Below, one piece after another: positions 22,355-33,171 of a DNA stretch of 64,000 nucleotides. Positions within the stretch are counted from its first letter, which is position 1, and each line of letters begins with the position of its first letter. The stretch is taken from NCBI GenBank assembly GCA_917880885.1, contig OU862906.1, positions 59,686,665 through 59,750,664 of the forward strand, in the 5' to 3' direction. Under the pieces are notes generated by a model. The model saw nothing but the letters and a program-made list of their open reading frames with translations, ran no database searches and was not told the DNA's origin. Origin of the DNA: Limnephilus marmoratus. Its lineage: Eukaryota; Arthropoda; Insecta; Trichoptera; Limnephilidae. The position numbers were made by a program, and so were the translations under genes.

Positions 22355-24515
22355 CGGTTTATTGGAAATATGTTTAGAATGGGACTAAAAGGATAAATTA
22401 ATTTGTCAAGTAATATTGAGAGAAGCAGGGCCCCGAGTTCGATCTAACATCCAGCTGTTTGATAAAGGCTTCTACATTGTTTATTTCTACATGAATGTTA
22501 TGTGAGTTGAGTGAGCTATCAGTCAAAGTGTGGATATCCGGAAATAGTATAAAGTTCCACAGTTCCTCGTTTCCATCAGAGCGGGACATGAATCATTGGA
22601 GTCTCTTCATCGTCTTCACATTTCAAGCATCTATTAGTGTTTTCCACCCCCAACAGCTCCATATCTGTCTCCTAAGATGGCAATGTATCGTTAGTAGTCC
22701 TACCAATTTCCTCAGTCAGTTACTTTCCTTTTCAAGTAGTTGACCGGTTTGTCTTTTATTCCGCAAATGAGTAGTGTTTTGTTCAAGCAACCTTTATGAA
22801 ATTTATTTGTCATACATAGTACAATCCTATTTTGTACAAATTGCGGATAAAAATAAGATTTCTAAATAATCATGCTTTAGACAAATATGTAATTTAAAAT
22901 ATCCCAATAATCATACTTATATAATAGCAACAATCAGTCATATCTGCCAAACTTCGCGAAATAATTATAACTCTTTCGAAAAATAAGTTATGCGCCATTT
23001 AAATGTGTATTAAAGCATAATTCACGCTCTATATGTGAATTTATAAACAGCATCGGCGACAACCTCAAGTGGTTTCAAGCAAAGAGTTGGGTGTAAGAAG
23101 ACAAATTATTGTATCACACTAATAAGCTAAGACATAAATATACTCTTTCGTTTATTGGTTAAAGATTTTTGTTTATGTCAGCATGCCACACCTGAGTAGT
23201 CTAGGTCTGGGACATCACTTTGCAACCGTTTGACCACGAAACGTAGCATGTGGTACCACGGTGCCTTTAACGTAATTAGCATTAATTCGTTTGCATTGAG
23301 TAATGCATACTGACTTCGTTTTTTTAACAATCGTCATATCAAAACGTGACGTATATTCTCAATTTCTAAAATATTTTATTTGGTTCAGTTTATAAATAAA
23401 CACTTTGGCTGTATAAATTAAGTAGGTCATCGTATGCACATAAAAGATTTTAACAAGTTCTACGTATATTGCAAGAGGTGAAAACATACCCGTTAATGTC
23501 TGCCACTTTAATTACAGCTCAAAGCTCGGCTGACTGCGCTCGTACTCCTTTGCCTAAGCCTAAGTAATGACTTGTTGAGATATAATAATACTATCTAAAT
23601 TTCAGTACATTAAGCAACAGTAAATCAAGGTTTTTCGACCATACGTCTGTCAGGTGCTACATATTTATGAGGGAGTCCAATGATACAAAACCAACTGCGT
23701 CCAACATGTCTAAATAAGGAGACTTGTGTGAATTTTAAGGTGTATTAAAAAATTCACATTATGTACATCTAAGATGCACATCTATACTTATGTAGTATTT
23801 TTATTAAGTAAATTTGATCATGGCGGTAAAAAAACCGGCGTTAACTTGGCGGATAACGGGGGGGGGGGGATCAAGACTGTCACGGAATCAAAAATTCGAT
23901 TAAAAACATATTAAATTATTGGTTATACCTTCCTGTTTGCCAAGTTAAAAAAAAATCTTTTGTTTTTTAAGTACCTACAGTTCATTTTCCATCCACTTCC
24001 CGAAATACCAAAATATGTGAATTTTCGCACATGTTTTAAAAATGATTATAATACATTCAATAACAAAAATTAACCAATATTAAACTTTACTTTGCTTTAT
24101 CAGTACGTGATCATCGAGTTTTTTGTCTCTTTAAGACCATATATTTTTTACCTGCCCACGCCTTCACTGTGCCATCTCAATGCCCCCTAATTTTCTTTGG
24201 GTCTTCTACTGCCCCCCCTGAAAGTCTCAAACGCCTACAAGGGAGCGTTATCGGACACACTGAGAACCTTTGCTACAGATGTATGTGTTTGTCTCTTTTT
24301 AGTGTCGCTTTTTCGTTTCATCGAGTTTCAAATCACAACGTTACTAAAGAAGTTTTATCTTCAATATATCTTTCGACGAGAAGCTAATCGGCAGCTTATT
24401 CAGATTTTTAAAAAATAATAATAAATACCGTCTTAGCATTCACATTCATCATCAGAGAGCAGCCTCAAAAACTGAGCTGCCTTAGATTACAAAACATGGC
24501 ATTTTATAGTGTTAG
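22355..24515. other. AT-rich stretch with no supported gene
   Basis: Nothing recognised apart from a 12-G run near 23862 and a small pyrimidine-rich patch at 24160-24250, giving short frames without motifs. The GAGTTTCAAATCACAACG phrase seen near 2490 recurs at about 24325. Confidence 0.5.
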
Positions 24516-24518
24516 TTC

Positions 24519-24692
24519 AAATGATTCCATGCGAACTCAGAAACACCTCATAAAAGTCAAGCTATGAAAAAATAATTTTAAAACAGCCGTTAACCCTAAC
24601 CTAACGTAACCTATTTAACCAATTTTTTATATTTTTTTATCATCACTCTTAATTACCTTTCTGAGGTGCTTCTGAGTTGGTTTCATTCTGAG
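24519..24692. repeat. MITE-like imperfect inverted repeat with CCTAA core
   Basis: The left arm GAACTCAGAAACACCTCA (about 24530) matches the right arm TGAGGTGCTTCTGAGTTG (about 24661) in inverted form with one mismatch across 17-18 bases. The spacer contains CCCTAACCTAA, a telomere-like piece. No coding capacity. Confidence 0.55.
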
Positions 24693-24699
24693 TTGTCCG

Positions 24700-25510
24700 G
24701 TCACCAGTTCAAATATTAACCAGGCTATTTCGTAATTAGTAATTAGTCTCTTGCAGCCAATCGCATCGTGCAGATGTCAAAACTTTGGTAAAAAAAAAAT
24801 TATGATTTAAAGAGAAATAATTTTGTGTCAATGCGTCCAGTTAAGAAGACACATTTTTTATTACATTATTTTTATCCGTTATTTTAGTGGGGGTGCAGGG
24901 TCGGTCTAGTGGATTCCTCGCCATTCTACTAGTCTAACTAGTCCAAGATGTGTATTGAAACACCACACGGGGCGGGATCGTACCACGATAAGTCACGGTC
25001 ATCCCTTTGATTTAATTATTAAGGGTTTTATTTCTCTACACGAGTCACGAACTTAAAATAAATTAGGGTGAACAATAAATAGATTCCACAATACTAACCT
25101 TGTATTTTCGCACTACGAACGTTCTATAATTGATATTATGTACAAATTTCCGTTAATATTTTTTTGAAAAAATATAAATTATATGGACGATAAAGTATTT
25201 ACATTTATTGTTTTAAAAAGAGCATCCCCACCTTACTCTTCCCCATTTTCTTCTCATCCACACTTCTTTCAGTCACAAAAAATACTCCAAAAAAAGCGGT
25301 TCTTTCTTCGTCAGGGTCAGTAAAATCAAGCATCCAGAAATCTTTTATGTACCAGGCCGTCCAATTACGCAATAACACCCCGAAAGAAATTACTTGGGAT
25401 TAAAAATATGCTTAATTAGCTGAAGTGAAGAAGTGACCGGCGTTGACCGGAATTAACTGTTTAAAGGGTTTAGGTGTGTTGACAATGAAATGGAACTGAA
25501 TATTGCTAAA
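24700..25510. other. Spacer, nothing recognised
   Basis: No supported gene or delimited repeat. Confidence 0.5.
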
Positions 25511-26229
25511 GCAAAGTTATAAACTTCACCAAGAACACCAACAAAATTCTATATTCATATAGCATATGTAGTCGCAATCTCGAAACAGTTGAATTAATAA
25601 AAGATTTAGGAATTATATTTGACAACAAACTGACATTCAATCAACACATTGAATACATTGTGAGTAAATCAAATAAATTACTAGGTTTTATTGTAAGATC
25701 AACCAAACTGTTTAAGAATTCTAATAGCCTAATAATTCTATTCAATTCCTTAATCCGAAGTGTTCTTGAGTACGGGTCAACAGTCTGGAATCCACATTAT
25801 ATTACACAGGTATCTAGACTCGAATCAGTACAAAGAAAATTTACACGGATTTTGTCTTACCGATCAGGTGTCCACCATCTTCTAGACGGGTACGAACAAA
25901 GACTTACATATTTCAAATTAGAGAGTCTAGTTAAAAGACGAAACATAAATGACCTCTTAACAGTGGCGGCGCAGGGTAGTTTGGCACCCGGGGCGGTTTT
26001 GTATTGAGCACCCCTACTTAAAATAAAACACCTAATACTAAACATGCTTACGAGACTTAATTTTACTAATATATTCGATCACATTATACTAATTTATTAC
26101 CTGTCTCTTTCAGTTAATGAATTGGTTAGTCGCGCTTGGCTCATTGTGGACCTAAGTACGATTTTAATAATTTTAACTCTGAAAAGCTTCTTTCACACGC
26201 AGCCACCAAAATATATATTTAAAAAAAAT

Positions 26230-26420
26230 CTCAAGCCACGATTACATTGAGCGAGTTTACAAGCTACTAGCCGGCGTATTCACTATCTAATGGTGAACTC
26301 GCTCAGTGTTATCATATTATTAGCTAACTAGCAGATTTTTACACTAAAGGAGTTTACTAACAGATGGTGAATACTCCGGCTAGTAGCTCGTAAACTCGCT
26401 TAATGTAATCGAGGCTTAAG
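26230..26420. mobile_element. Foldback MITE nested in hAT
   Basis: About 60-bp inverted arms: the left CGATTACATTGAGCGAGTTT...CTACTAGCCGG is mirrored by the right CCGGCTAGTAG...AAACTCGCTTAATGTAATCG. The short middle is AT-rich. There is no coding capacity and the duplication is unclear. Confidence 0.78.
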
Positions 26421-26439
26421 ACATAGCGCTAAGCTTGGA

Positions 26440-27225
26440 ACAGACTCAAAATAGTCACATTTTACGATGAATCTGAGAAGCTCCAATGTAGTCCATTGAA
26501 CTGCTTCTTGGGCAGAAATGTTGGCGGCTTCCAATTGCCGCCTCAACCGTAAATCTCCAATACGATGTCTTTTACTGAAAATTCATCGTAAATTTCTAAC
26601 AGATTTGGAACCATTCCACTTCTTCTGGTGGTGTTACCAACGTTTTAGGCTGAATAACACTAAATGTAACCAGCATCCATTGCCCTATAACAATGGTTTA
26701 ATTCTTCGTTAAATCTATCGTGACATTGCTTTCTGCAGCTCCTCTGATAATGGAAGTCCAGCATCTCGGGCCATTTCAGCAGGCATACGTTTTAGAAATC
26801 TTCTCCTTTCTCTTTTTCCTTCGGAATGTCTTCCTCACATTTTTTATTGCGTAGCAAATAACCTTTTCCATTATTTGGTTAAGAAGAATTTGGAGAAAAT
26901 TTTTAAGAGCATTAATTTTTATGACACACTTTCCAACGATAGTCCAGATTTTTATATATACTTTTTTGTCTGATTAGCTTCTTCTAGGACTTCACACCAA
27001 AAGGAAAGATAGCATAGAAAACTGAAGTCACACAAAGCTGGTATGAGTGTTGATGCTGCTTCTCTTGCTTCGACGCTTTCTTTGCTGTGCTGGGATTACA
27101 CATCTCTTCGAGTGTTGATACAACCATCTCAAAATTATTCTTCAGTGATTTAACAGCGTCGTGATGAGCATTCCATATTATCTCTGATAGTCGTTTAAAG
27201 GACATACCTATATTTTTCATTAGTA
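26440..27225 (-). pseudogene. hAT transposase relic (ZMYM1/DUF4371-like)
   Basis: Minus-strand fragments recall animal hAT transposases. 26984-27220 has WNAHHDAVKSLKNNFEMVV and LEEMCNPST, resembling the conserved RWSAHHDAV.. block after the first catalytic region. About 26720-26780 gives MARDAGLPLSEELQ. Stops and frameshifts lie throughout and the catalytic Asp/Glu residues cannot be placed. It lies inside the TIRs of the hAT at 25961-28180, which supports the call. Confidence 0.65.
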
Positions 27226-27294
27226 TTTCACCCTGCGCTCGATGTTAGGTACGCGCGGTATAAGATCAGACAATTTTGAAGGCGGGCATTGGTA

Positions 27295-27612
27295 CCGCCA
27301 CCCCGGGAACCTTTATTGGATAACCGACACCTCTGCCGTAGGTCACCCCAAGTGGTACGCTACTTTTTGTGATTTAGCAGGGGTGCCCGGGTTGATGGGG
27401 TGAGGTTAGACTAGGTCTTGGAGGCGGTTGACCAGGACACACTGAACCCCAAATTCCTACCCACCCCTTAAACCCTTTTCCTTCCCAGAACTCTCCTATC
27501 CTCCCTTTCCTTAAAAAAACCCTCCACACAGCATCCCCAAAGATGGCATAGGCCCTGAGGGAAATTATTTTCCTCAGGGCCTCCTGTGTGGAGCTCATGT
27601 AAAAAAAAACTC
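27295..27612 (+). repeat. SINE-like repeat, copy S3, with 3' stem-loop and poly(A)
   Basis: Begins near CCGACACCTCTGCCGTAGG and runs through GGTCACCCCAAGTGG, GCAGGGGTGCCCGGG and GGGGTGAGGTTAGACTAGG. After a deletion of the central block it continues ACACTGAACCCCAAATTCC and ends AGGCCCTGAGG-loop-CCTCAGGGCCT, then CTCATGTAAAAAAAAA. The 11-bp stem before the A tail is shared in weaker form with S4. No open frame. Pol III origin is plausible but a clean B box is not seen. Confidence 0.75.
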
Positions 27613-27686
27613 AGGAGGCCCTGAGGAAAATAATTTAAATTTTTTTTAATTTTTTAAACTTTATGAGTAAAACCTCAAATTATAAT

Positions 27687-27869
27687 ATTTAATTAAATGA
27701 AGACAATATTAGCGAAACTCAATCGAAAATCTCGAGACAGAAAAATCAGAAAAGATATTGGCTCCGGTGGGACGCGAACCCAGGACCAGCGGAGCCAATA
27801 TCTTTTCTGATTTTTCTGTCTCCAGATTTTCGATTGAATTTCGCTAATATTGTCTTCATTTAATTAAAT
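27687..27869. repeat. 183-bp near-perfect hairpin with tRNA-like core
   Basis: Arms at 27687-27766 and 27790-27869 pair over 80 bp with about two mismatches around a 23-nt loop. On the minus strand the top of the hairpin reads GGCTCCG, then CTGGTC, CTGGG-TTCGCGT-CCCAC and CGGAGCC. That is a 7-bp acceptor-like stem enclosing a T-arm with a B-box match (GGTTCGCGTCC). No D or anticodon arm. Confidence 0.8.
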
Positions 27870-28739
27870 AAAAAAGTCATAATTTTCCTCGGGGACTATG
27901 TCATCTTAGGGAAAGAATGCAACATGAATTCAATCTTTTAGGGAATTAGAAATTATATTCGAAAAAAAAAGCAAATATAGTTGCAATGCGTTTCAAAATA
28001 TGTATTAGTATCTATGCAGATAGCTGGAGGTACAAGAGTAGGTAGTTATTTATTGATATGTCTTTATAGAGGGAGATTTTGTGCATTCTTTGGCTGTTCG
28101 AGTGAGTTGTCGTTGTCACCCCCCTGTGCTTGGTACCCGGGGCGGACCGCCCCCTCCGCCCCCCCCTTACGCCGCCACTGCCTCTTAATGCTCTATAAAA
28201 TTGTGAATAATCGTGTAGACAGTAACTTAGTCAACCAAATCAAGTTATACGCCAGGCCCAAATCTACAAGAACCCTTAACATATTTTGGACTGAAATTTT
28301 TACGAATAATACTGGATATTTTAATCCTATATCTAGAATGTCTCGGTCATACAACGATCTTGTTAAAATACACAGTTCCATAGATATTTTTGCAAATAAT
28401 ATAACATATTTCAAAAAATATCTCCACAATTTGTGCACGTAAAAAATAAAAAAAAATTGTTGTATTACCTTTCAGTAAATACTTTATAAATATTGTACAC
28501 TTGTTATTATTATGTATTTCAATTTTGTATTCAAGTTTTCAAGTTATGTATAAATAATACTTGCATTGTTTTTCAAGAGTTTGCTTCTGTGAAAATGCAT
28601 ATGTGATTAATGCAGACACATTAATCTAGGGATACTTATATTTGTATTTTAATTTATTATATACTACCCACAAAAATGTATAAATATCCTGTTTGTGTCT
28701 CAAATAAATAAATAATAAATAAAAAAATTATAAATATTA

Positions 28740-29345
28740 TAATCTTTATTTATTAAGTTCCAAAGATGATTGTGCTGTGCCTGTCTCACTAGGAATTCCT
28801 GTGTTGAGAGCAGGCGAGTTTTAGCATGAGTAGTTTAAAACAAAAATAAGGATAACGACAACAAAGTTATTTACTTTTAAAGTAAAAGTGCAAGGACAAC
28901 AGCATCGTTCCATAATGTAAACAGTGACTTCCTTCTGATATGATTTCAAATGTGCAAAGTTTTATCAAACTCGGAATAAAACTGTAGATTTTTAACAATC
29001 AAATCCACACCGCTCGTCTTCCACAACCAAAGATATCGAAATACAAGAGATAATTAATTGATTTTTTGAAGGTGTGCAGTAGTATGAGTTAACAATATCG
29101 GCGACACCAGGAAATTGAGGATAGCACATCTCTTGTATTTCAATATCTTTGGCCACAACACACAGATACTCTCCTTTACATAAGTAGATTTTAAAAAGAT
29201 ATAAGAAAGAATGTTTATCAGGTTCGTCAATGTTGAGTTAGTGATTGAATACATATTTCAAAAATATTTAAAGATACGTGTAATGTCAATTTTGTTATTT
29301 TTTTCACATATTTATATTTGTAAAATTATTAACAAGCAAGATGAT
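28740..29345. other. AT-rich spacer with a 24-bp inverted repeat
   Basis: 29027-29050 and 29129-29152 are inverted copies (CCAAAGATATCGAAATACAA) with one mismatch over 24 bp and a 78-bp spacer. Otherwise nothing was recognised. Confidence 0.6.
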
Positions 29346-29351
29346 GTGGGC

Positions 29352-29372
29352 TTAGGGTTAGGTTAGGTTAGG
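29352..29372 (+). repeat. Interstitial TTAGG tract
   Basis: Four TTAGG units, one separated by an extra G. A second telomere-like tract, 40 bp upstream of SINE copy S4. Confidence 0.75.
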
Positions 29373-29404
29373 TCTTGTATTTTTGATGATTTATATTTTC
29401 TTTA

Positions 29405-29755
29405 TGGTTACACTCACGGGGTGAGATTTGTCTAGGTCTTGGCGACGGATGTGTTCGCGTGGTGGGACGGATCGGGAGAGACTGGTTGAGAGAGAACTTT
29501 TGACCTCTTCAGCCGGACTCACTCGACTCATCGCCTTGCACCGCAGTGGGATGGATCCATGCATCCGTAATTCCTGGACACGTTGAACCCCAGATTTCTA
29601 CCCATTCCTCATACATTATTGCTTCCCAGAACTTCGCCTCTCCTTCCTTTCCATATTAAGACCCTCCCCACAGTATTCACAAAGATGCCAAAGACCCTGA
29701 GGGAATTTTGTTTTCCTTAGGACCTCCTGTGTGGAACTAATGTAAAAAAAAAACA
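29405..29755 (+). repeat. SINE-like repeat, copy S4 (longest 3' portion)
   Basis: Covers GGGGTGAGATTTGTCTAGG, GTGGTGGGACGGATCGGGAG, GACTGGTTGAGAGAGAAC, ATCGCCTTGCACCGCAGTGG, GGATCCATGCATCCGTAATT, TTGAACCCCAGATTTC, CTTCCCAGAACTTC and ACAAAGATGCCAAAGACC. It ends CCTGTGTGGAACTAATGTAA plus poly(A). It defines most of the family consensus body and the A-tail end. Confidence 0.75.
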
Positions 29756-29759
29756 AAAC

Positions 29760-30260
29760 AAATTTTGTTGAGATTAATGACAATTAAAAACAAGGAATCG
29801 ATGCCGCTCTAAAGCTAGCCGTTAGGTACAAAATATAACCAGAAAATAGAGAAAATGTAGTTTCGCGAATCAAAAATTTCAGAATGGAACGAAACAACGA
29901 ATAAGTGAGAAATGTTTAAAATGTCGGAATTTATCTCTTCTATGATTAATAATTGCGAGAAGAAGCTATCAGGTATCAGGTAGCTTGGGAACTTTTCCGA
30001 GATAAAATCAAATGCCCGGAGGAGATAATAAATATCATCTTCGGATTTCGTGAGGAAGCGGTGTTATTAATTATTCTACAAACAGCGGGGAAATTGTTGG
30101 GGAAATATTAATAATAGTTGGCCGAATAATTTATAGGCTGTTGTGATTTTTCAAGGCGCTGATGCTATCACAAAATTCATCAGAGATGCTGCTAAAAGAT
30201 ATTCCTAATTATTCTAGGTTCGTTCAAATAACTACCTTTTAATGAACTAGTTTTTTTCCT
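29760..30260. other. Spacer, nothing recognised
   Basis: No supported gene or repeat. Confidence 0.5.
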
Positions 30261-30264
30261 GGTA

Positions 30265-32122
30265 AATAACACCCAAAAAAATCAGTTTGGCTTCCAAAAA
30301 AAAATTAGCACACATTAACAATCTGCAATCTTAGATCTGACTGAGAACATCACAAATAGCCTGAACGAAGGCGATTCTTGCCTAGCCATATTCTTAGACT
30401 TAGCCAAAGCATTCGACACAGTTTCCCACCCTATACTTCTGGAAAGACTCTCTCAAATAGGCATCCGGGATTCAACTTTTAACTGGTTCCCCTCATACCT
30501 TACTGGTAGATCACAAACCGTGAAAATTAATAACGTAGCCATAAGTAACCCTTTGCCAATATAATTCGGAGTCCCACAAGGAAGTGTTCTAGGCCCAATT
30601 TTATTCCTAATATATGTACATCAATAAACTCTGTAACCTACCCATAACTGGAAAACTAATATCCTTTGCAGATGATACTGTGCTTATAGCTCGACATAAA
30701 AACTGGAAAGGAGCTTTCGACATAGCTCAATATGACATAGGCCTTGTAAAGAATTGGTTAGATGATAATCTCCTCACCCTCAATGCTGGTAAAACAAAAT
30801 TTAAAAAACTGGTAAAAAAACTTTAGTCTGTCTGCTGCTACCCAACCTACTAACAACCAGAAAATAACAATCCACTCTTGTCCAAGACCTTACTCTTCTT
30901 GTACTTGCCCAAATTTGGAAAAAGTTTCCCATATAAAATACCTGGGGGTCCTAATTGATCATCATCTTCGTTGGAATCAGCATTTAGCCAGTCTAACCCC
31001 CCGAATTCGCAAGCTCTCCTATGTTTTTCGAACTCTAAGAAATATCCTTACTCCTACAATACTAAAAAGAGTTTACTATGCTCTCTGCCAATCCCTATTA
31101 GTATATGGCATCATAATTTGGGGCAGCTGTGCTCATAAATTTATTGATCCCCTACAAAAAGCTCAAAAAACGATAATACGTGTTATCAACAAGCGACCGA
31201 CAAGATACCCCTCCACTCGACTCTTCACTGATTATAATGTTCTAAACGTACGGCAACTCCATCTAAAATTTACTTTAACGCATTTCATGTTCAAATATAA
31301 GAAAAAAACTCTCTTACATCATAATTACACGACCAGAACAATAACCAACGGACACTACAATGTACCGACACTATATACCACGTCTGCTCGAAGACATTTC
31401 ATATACCTAGCTCCTAAAATATTTAACCTTCTCCCTGAGAACTTAAAAACCGAAACCCAACCGCTCACCTTTAAAAAACATTTATCACAATGGATCCTTA
31501 CAACTAGAAATTATGGTTAGAAACGATGTTCCTTAATTCCTTAATTTAACAAATAATTAAATTACTCTTTCTTATATGTTATATTTTAATAACTATTATT
31601 ATCAACTTATTATTACAGTATTATTACTTATTTTTGTTATTATCATAATTATCATAATTATTACCAGATTTAAATGTCCGGGTTAAATTTTCCCCACAGG
31701 AAAAACTAAACCCTTTCACACACTTCCCCAAATGATCATCTAGTCAACCCACGCTATGCAATTGCACTATATAAGTATTATAAATACAAAATAATACAAG
31801 AACAACATGTCAATCTACTAGAGACCAAATGGGAATATAATTCACCGACTCCAGATATTTTCGTATCAGAGGGTTCGGCTCTGTGGCAAAAAAAAAAATT
31901 AATTATTAATTAATTATTATTATTAAAAAAATTTGCAATTTAATTTAATCTGTACAACTTCTAATTTTATTTATAAACCATTACAAATGTATAATTTCAA
32001 ATCTGTAAACTTCACCCGCTATAACACAGGGATATCCCTAGCATGGCGGATGAAACACCACAAAAAAACTAAGCAATGTACAATATTCTTATAAAAAAAT
32101 AAAAAAAAAAAATAAAAAAAAA
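30265..32122 (+). mobile_element. 5'-truncated Jockey/CR1-group LINE
   Basis: Starts inside RT and ends after a ~580-bp 3' UTR in an A-rich tail (about 32090-32122). The 3' UTR mark CATGGCGGATGAAACACCAC precedes the tail. It is a sister of copies A/B and of the element at 13.8-17.6 kb. Confidence 0.83.
30280..31520 (+). pseudogene. LINE RT, three frame segments
   Basis: The first segment (about 30280-30615) has NQFGFQKK, FLDLAKAFDTVSHPILLERL and FGVPQGSVLGPILFLIY, with two stops. The second (30614-30826) has SFADDTVLIARHKNW and DDNLLTLNAGKTKF. The third (30915-31520) has IKYLGVLIDHHLRWNQH, RTLRNILTPTILKRVYYAL and the C-terminal AKPIFNLLP-like region, closing at a natural stop. Single-base indels separate the segments. 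The endonuclease is absent because of 5' truncation. Confidence 0.85.
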
Positions 32123-32281
32123 CTTGTATCGCAGTTAAATCAAATCTCCCAGTGGTACATGGTCTTCAAGCTACGTCACGAATTTTTAGCCAATCATCGC
32201 AAACACATTTTCTACGATCCTTGCTCATGGCCTGTGTCTTTTGGTAACCGGACAACTCAACAAAGGGTTCACTCAAACACT

Positions 32282-32446
32282 TCAAACTTCATCACTCCTT
32301 TGAAAACTCGTTAAAAGTGATGAAATAAACTGTGTTTACAAAAAAACTTTAATTAAATTAAAAATTATAGGTTGAATCAGGTTAGGTTATGGACTTTCTT
32401 TCATTACTTTTAATGACTTTTCAAAGGGGAGTTGAAATACCACTTT
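32282..32446. repeat. MITE-like inverted repeat with TTAGG-like core
   Basis: The left CACTCCTTTGAAAACTCG...AAAGTGATGAAA (about 32292) is mirrored by the right TTTCATTACTTTTAATGACT...AAAGGGGAGTTGA (about 32400), with several mismatches. The spacer holds CAGGTTAGGTTA. It resembles the 24.5-kb inverted repeat in layout. Confidence 0.55.
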
Positions 32447-32459
32447 TATGTCGTGGAAC

Positions 32460-32605
32460 AGCTTATTTTACCACTTTGTCTTTACCGTATTGGTGCATAG
32501 TAGGAGTGAAAAAAAAATAGTAGGAGTGAAAAAAAGTAGGAGTAGTAGGAGTGAAAAAAAGTTATTTTACCACTTTGTCTTTACCGTATTGGTGCAGATG
32601 TAGGA
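32460..32605 (+). repeat. Local direct repeat
   Basis: TTATTTTACCACTTTGTCTT plus the following ATTGGTGCA occurs twice (about 32464 and 32562), with GTAGGAGTGAAAAAAA repeated three to four times between. It abuts the 5' truncation of the next LINE. Confidence 0.75.
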
Positions 32606-33139
32606 GTGAAAGTGGGGATTCTTGTTGGTAAAATAGAATCCTACGAACGGATAATTGACAAACCTCAACCGCCAGCTAATAACACCTCTTCAATCAATGA
32701 TTTGCTCGCGGAGGCTGAGGATAGGAAAACCAGAGCGAAGAACATAATTCTATTCAATATTCCTGAAAGTTTATCTGAATCAAAAACCACGGCTATAACA
32801 ATGGACAACGACAAAGTTACCTCAGCAATAGGCGATGTAAACAGTGAAATTATACCTAATATGTTAAAGATGTACAGACTGGGTCTACAAAAACCAAACA
32901 AAATTAGACCAATTAAGGTCGAATTTAATGATTTTATCTCGGCACGTGAGATCTTGACCAATAATGCTAAACTGAAAAATGGTGTCAAGGCCAGAAGTGA
33001 TCAAACGCTGTTGCAGAGGACTCAACTTCTAGACTTACGCCAACAACTTGAGACCAGAAAGAACAATGGTGAAACCAATATCACCATCAAATATATAAAC
33101 TCCATACCCAAAATTATTGATTATACGCCAAAAAACTAA
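32606..33139 (+). pseudogene. LINE ORF1 (nucleic-acid-binding protein), N-terminally truncated
   Basis: A 177-codon frame that begins at a GTG within repeat DNA, so its real start is missing. The motif RAKNIILFNIPESLSESK resembles the RRM-like start of ORF1 proteins in CR1/L1-type elements (RKNNIVI.GIPE). RPIKVEFNDFISAREILTNN and TLLQRTQLLDLRQQLETRKN follow, typical of the C-terminal half that binds RNA. It lies 32 bp upstream of ORF2, the usual bicistronic arrangement. The role as an RNA chaperone in the retrotransposition particle is family knowledge. Confidence 0.72.
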
Positions 33140-33171
33140 AACAAAATAAAATAAAATGCTATTATCAAAAT

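Larger units (their letters stand above)
25961..28180. mobile_element. hAT DNA transposon with 8-bp TSD, decayed
   Basis: Terminal inverted repeats begin CAGTGGCGGCG on both ends (11 bp exact, then similar). The target duplication CCTCTTAA lies at 25953-25960 and 28181-28188, inside a LINE. The 8-bp duplication and CAGTGGCGG ends are hAT hallmarks. The 2.2-kb body holds a minus-strand transposase relic, a MITE at 26230-26420, a SINE at about 27295-27612 and a large hairpin at 27687-27869. It is inactive by itself. Confidence 0.92.
25515..28441 (+). pseudogene. LINE gamma ORF2 C-terminus, interrupted
   Basis: The first part reads LIKDLGIIFDNKLTFNQHIE, SKSNKLLGFIVRSTK, SLIRSVLEYGSTVWNPHY and SVQRKFTRILSYRSG up to about 25960. 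After the hAT insertion the frame resumes as LYKIVNNRVDSNLVNQIK and ends at FKKYLHNLCT. This is the thumb and C-terminal part of a CR1/Jockey-group RT protein. RT palm and endonuclease are absent. The frame at 27981-28442 merges hAT DNA with the LINE end by chance. Confidence 0.83.
25515..28735 (+). mobile_element. LINE family gamma, split by hAT insertion
   Basis: The LINE occupies about 25515-25960 and 28181-28735. The two halves rejoin exactly if 25961-28180 and one copy of CCTCTTAA are removed; the minus-strand copy at 19045-19712 shows the uninterrupted order. The 3' UTR ends in TGTGTCTCAAATAAATAAATAA-type sequence near 28725. It is 5'-truncated, beginning after the RT catalytic box. Confidence 0.88.

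Noticed and set aside
27981..28442. 153-codon frame as one protein
   Set aside because: It fuses the hAT right end with the LINE C-terminus across the target duplication; only the LINE part from 28181 has meaning.
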